From assembly GCF_004011695.2 (NCBI RefSeq), contig NC_082405.1, forward strand, positions 1,612,001-1,676,000: a DNA stretch of 64,000 nucleotides. The letters run 5' to 3'. How positions within the stretch are numbered: position 1 is the first letter of the stretch; every line of letters starts with the position of its first letter. Below are positions 60,701 to 64,000 of this stretch, piece after piece. The notes under the pieces were generated by a model. The model saw only the letters and a list, made by a program, of their open reading frames with translations. It was not told the DNA's origin and searched no databases. Position numbers and translations under genes: made by a program. Origin of the DNA: Ascochyta rabiei. Lineage: Eukaryota; Ascomycota; Dothideomycetes; Pleosporales; Didymellaceae.

Positions 60701-63700
60701 GAATTAATGCTAGATAAACTACTTATTATATATAAAGTAATAGCAGCACCCCTATAGATATAGAGGCACTATAAGGAAATAAACCTAGATATCTTTATAA
60801 AGGCTATATATAATATTATACTAGGACTTTCTTAGTTATAAAAGTATAACCTAAAGATAGACTAGGTATAAGAAAGACTTTTATTAGAAGGATATAAATA
60901 TAGTATTAATATATCTAAGCCTACGTAGCGTATATAGCAGCTAGTAGATAAGAAGAAAATTAATAATATCTCTTTAATATATAAGATGTACTAAGATAGA
61001 GTAGTTAACTCTATAGATGCTAAACGCCCTATAGATAATAAAGTAAGAGTTAAGAAGAAGAGAAGTATACCTTCTACTATCTCTAATATATCTAGATAGT
61101 ATCTAGAGATATTTAAAGAAAAGCTTATAGTAAAAATTCTATCTAAGTATAAATTCTAGAATTATAAGATTAAGCTCTAGAAAGGAAAGATAATAACTTT
61201 TAGGCTATTATATTAGTTATTAGAAAAGGAACTTAAAGTACTTTACAATTACATTAAGAAAAACCTTAAGAAGGAATTTATTAGAAGATTAGAATTACCT
61301 GCAGGGTACCTAATTTTATTTATTCCTAAGAAGGATAGTAAGCTTTAACCTTACATTAACTTTAGGAAGCTTAATAAAATTACTATTAAAACTACTACCT
61401 TCTTCTAAATATTATAGAGTTATAGGGCTAGCTAGTAGAAGCTTAGTACTTTATAGCGTTAGACCTATAAGGTGTGTACAACCTTATACGTATAAAGAAA
61501 GAAAAGGAATAAAAAATTACATTTAAAACGTATTATAGACTCTATAAGTACCTAGTTATACTATTTAGTCCAATAAACACACTAGTAATATACTAGGAGT
61601 TAATTAATAACGTTCTAAGACTATACCTTAACAGAACTATAGTAGCGTACCTAGATAATATCCTAGTATACTTAAAGACACTAAAAGAGTATAAATAAAA
61701 CGTTATAGAAGTGCTAAAATACCTAAGGTAGGTAGACCTATAACTTAAACCTAAGAAGTGTAAATAGTATAATAAGGAAGTTAAATCTCTAAGGTATGTT
61801 GTAGGACAATACAGAGTTAAGATTAGTCTAATAAAAGTAGAAGTAGTTAAGACATAGCAGACGCTAAAAACAGTTAAACACATCTAGGAATTCTTAGAAT
61901 TTATTAACTTTAACTACTAGTTTATTAAGGACTACTCTAGATATAATACTGCTAATAAAGCTTACGTAAAAGGATACACTATTTAAGTAGAGATAAGAAT
62001 AGAATAATGTGTTTAAGGCACTTAAGTAAGCCTATATTATACCTTCTATGTTAATTATATTTTATAGTAGTAAACTAATATATATAGAGCCTAACGTCTT
62101 AGATCTTATATAAGGCGTATATATTATAGAAGAGAAGAATAAACTATAGTATTCTTTTACTTACTACTTATAAAAGTTCTTAGAACCTAAAGAACACTAT
62201 AATATATACAACAAAGACTTACTTCTAATTAAATTAGCTTTAGAACATTAATAATTATACGTAGAAAGCTGCTTAGAACTTACTATCTATACTAACTATA
62301 AGAACCTAGTATACTTTACTACTACTAAGGTCTTAAATTAATAATAAGTACGTTAGTTTAAGATACTAAGGTAATATAAATTTAAGATACTGTATATACT
62401 AGGTAAAGACAATAGTAGAGCTAATACGCTTATTAGATAATATATCGTTAAAAGAGAAAAGACAAAAAATTAGTTTGCAGTACTAGAAATTAATAATAAT
62501 AGGTTACTTAGACGATTATAGTAACTAAATAATATAATATAAATTAAAAACAAATAGTTTATTATATTAGACGTACTAGAAGAACTTTAGAATAAAATTA
62601 TAGCTAATTACTATAATAACCTACTATATAGACATCCTCAAATTACATATATAATAGTTCTTATTAAGTAATACTATAAGTTTAGTAATATAAAGAATAA
62701 GGTTACTAAATCTTTTAAGAACTATATTAACTGTTAGTAAAATAAACATTGTACACACACAAAATATACAAAAATATAGGTAATAGAGCTACCTACAGCA
62801 CTATAGATAAATATTTTAATAGTTTCTATTACATAGCTACCTATCTTAAGAGACCCTATTACTAGATATAACTATAACTTAATATTTGTTATAGTTAATA
62901 GATTTACTAAGTATGCTAAAATAATACTGTTTTAATATAGTTATACTATAGAGTAGCTTATATAAGTATTTCTAGATTAATATATAAGGTATTATAGCAT
63001 ACTACAATTAATTATTAGTAATTAAGATAAGCCTTTTACGTTAAACTACTAGACTACACACTTAGCAGCTATTAGTACTAAGATAAAGCTTTTAATAGCC
63101 TGTTATCTATAGATAGATAGATAGACTAAAAGAATAAATTAGACTATAGAAACATACCTATAAATATACAGTAATTAGTAGTAAGATAACTAGGTGTTAC
63201 TATTACCTATAGTATAGATTACATATAATAGTAAATTATTAGAAGTAATAAGAAAATTACTATTCTTCCTAAATTATAGGATGCACCTAAACCTCTTTAC
63301 TAGAAGTTTAGACACACTAATTTAGACTAAATTAGCAATATCTTTAGTAGTAAGACAAAAAGAATCGTATAAAAAGGTACTAGAAAATATTAGTAAGGCT
63401 TAAGAACAAGTAATCTTATATGTTAACTAGAAAAGAAAAACAGCACCTTAGCTAAAAGAGAGGGATACAGTCTATCTCTTTATAAAAATCTTTTACATAT
63501 AAAGAATAATAAAAAAACTAGACTACGTTAACGTTAGACTATTTTTAATTTCTAAGCAGATAAGCCTAGTTAACTATAGAGTTAACCTACTAAAGGATGT
63601 AAAGATCTATCTAGTGTTCTACATATTACTATTAGAACTAGCTAACCCTAGAACGCCTGTTTAAGAGAACTTCTATTATTAAGCTAATATTAAGATAAAT

Positions 63701-64000
63701 AGGAAGTTAAAAAAATTATAATATATAAGGGAAATAGCAATTAATAAAGGTATCTAGTTAAATAATTAGAATACCTAGACTTAAAAAATATATAGAAACT
63801 ACCTATATATCTTATAAGCTACTACTAATTAGTATATAAGTACTATAATTTACTATAGACTTATTAATTAAGCTAAGAGTGCTCTAGGTAGCTAGCGAGG
63901 TATATATGCTAATAGACGCTATAGAATAGTTAGAATTAACTTCCTTAGCTAGGTCTAACTTACTAGCCTTAACTATTCTATTTACTAAATATAGTGCCTT
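57758..64000 (+). pseudogene. Ty3/gypsy element D gag-pol, RIP-killed, continues past window
   Basis: Plus strand. Gag includes NKPNLYYRDYSKLNN and LIFTFKGKKVSKAK, interrupted by a solo copia LTR at 58106-58949. A zinc-knuckle remnant YYNCSKLGYFTRDYQ (about 59,505-59,545) has Tyr for two Cys. The retropepsin motif is LKVLLDLGA*VSYIS (about 60,585). Reverse transcriptase has YYRLYKYLVILF and IVAYLDNILVY (YLDN at 61,648-61,659). RNase H lies near 62,050-62,450. Integrase has IDR*TKRIN*TIETYL near 63,110. The 3' end is outside the window. Frequent TAG/TAA codons occur. Confidence 0.87.
58106..58949 (-). mobile_element. Solo copia LTR inserted in gypsy D gag
   Basis: 844 bp with both LTR termini (TGTGAAAATTAGAAG and TATAAAACA on the plus strand) and no internal sequence. 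Flanking 5-mers TAAAG (left) and TAAAA (right) would be a target duplication with one G-to-A change. It has fewer AGATCT/AGGCCT units than copies A and B. Confidence 0.82.

Larger units (their letters stand above)
30961..64000. other. RIP-degraded AT-rich transposon block
   Basis: From about 30,961 the sequence turns AT-rich, with TA dominant and CA/TG scarce. Homology to retroelements is visible only if frequent TAG/TAA codons are read as former CAG, CAA or TGG. Family repeats present several times differ mainly by C/T or G/A. Together these indicate repeat-induced point mutation. No intact gene was found. The block continues past the window. Confidence 0.93.

Noticed and set aside
61593..61883. 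96-codon minus-strand ORF in AT-rich DNA
   Set aside because: Antisense to the gypsy D reverse transcriptase, which reads clearly on the plus strand.
30961..64000. Mitochondrial or centromeric origin of the AT-rich block
   Set aside because: No mitochondrial genes and abundant nuclear LTR elements with RIP. A centromere cannot be excluded by sequence alone, but nothing specific supports it.

Overview
The window is nuclear DNA of a filamentous ascomycete, most likely a Dothideomycete (inference). Evidence: short 44-207 bp spliceosomal introns, orthologues of typical fungal genes (ATG26 with PH and GRAM domains, PepA/Pep4 protease, ras-2), a divergent histone H3/H4 pair, and a block of transposons destroyed by C-to-T changes of the RIP type. 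RIP is the genome defence of Pezizomycotina.

Positions 1 to about 30,960 are GC-balanced and gene-dense, with thirteen supportable protein genes. On the minus strand, in order: FCP1 CTD phosphatase (cut by the window start), sterol glucosyltransferase ATG26, vacuolar aspartyl protease, an Rrt8/Lds-type membrane protein and a RED/IK-family splicing factor. Then come a secreted GH43 glycosidase (+), exonuclease V (-), a peroxiredoxin-like protein (-), histone H3 (-) and histone H4 (+) sharing one promoter, a type II haloacid dehalogenase (+), an acetyl/propionyl-CoA synthetase with a GC-AG intron (+), and a Ras-2 type GTPase (+). Most are housekeeping genes. The noncoding DNA between them is rich in short tandem repeats, several with a 7-bp unit. 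The longest gene-free stretch, about 3.6 kb, lies upstream of ras-2.

From about 30,960 to the end the base composition changes abruptly to AT-rich DNA in which TA is very common and CA/TG are scarce. No intact gene is present. By reading through in-frame TAG/TAA stops I recognise: a minus-strand Ty3/gypsy element with an extra antisense ORF next to its LTR (31.0-36.0 kb); the end of a chromodomain gypsy element (36.5-37.3 kb); unassigned coding-like remains including a possible Gag (37.3-40.6 kb); a Ty1/copia family as one truncated and one near-complete copy with about 0.83-kb LTRs and many rearranged LTR pieces (40.6-53.2 kb); a Fot1/Molly-type Tc1-mariner transposon inserted in the copia copy with a TA target duplication and less decay (47.3-49.2 kb); a truncated gypsy element (53.2-57.3 kb); and another gypsy element running off the window, with a solo copia LTR in its gag (57.3-64.0 kb).

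I found no biosynthetic cluster, effector, tRNA, rRNA or CRISPR array. The most interesting material is the transposon graveyard: its nested history, the repeated loss of the same reverse-transcriptase aspartate, the antisense ORF and the repeat-rich LTRs.
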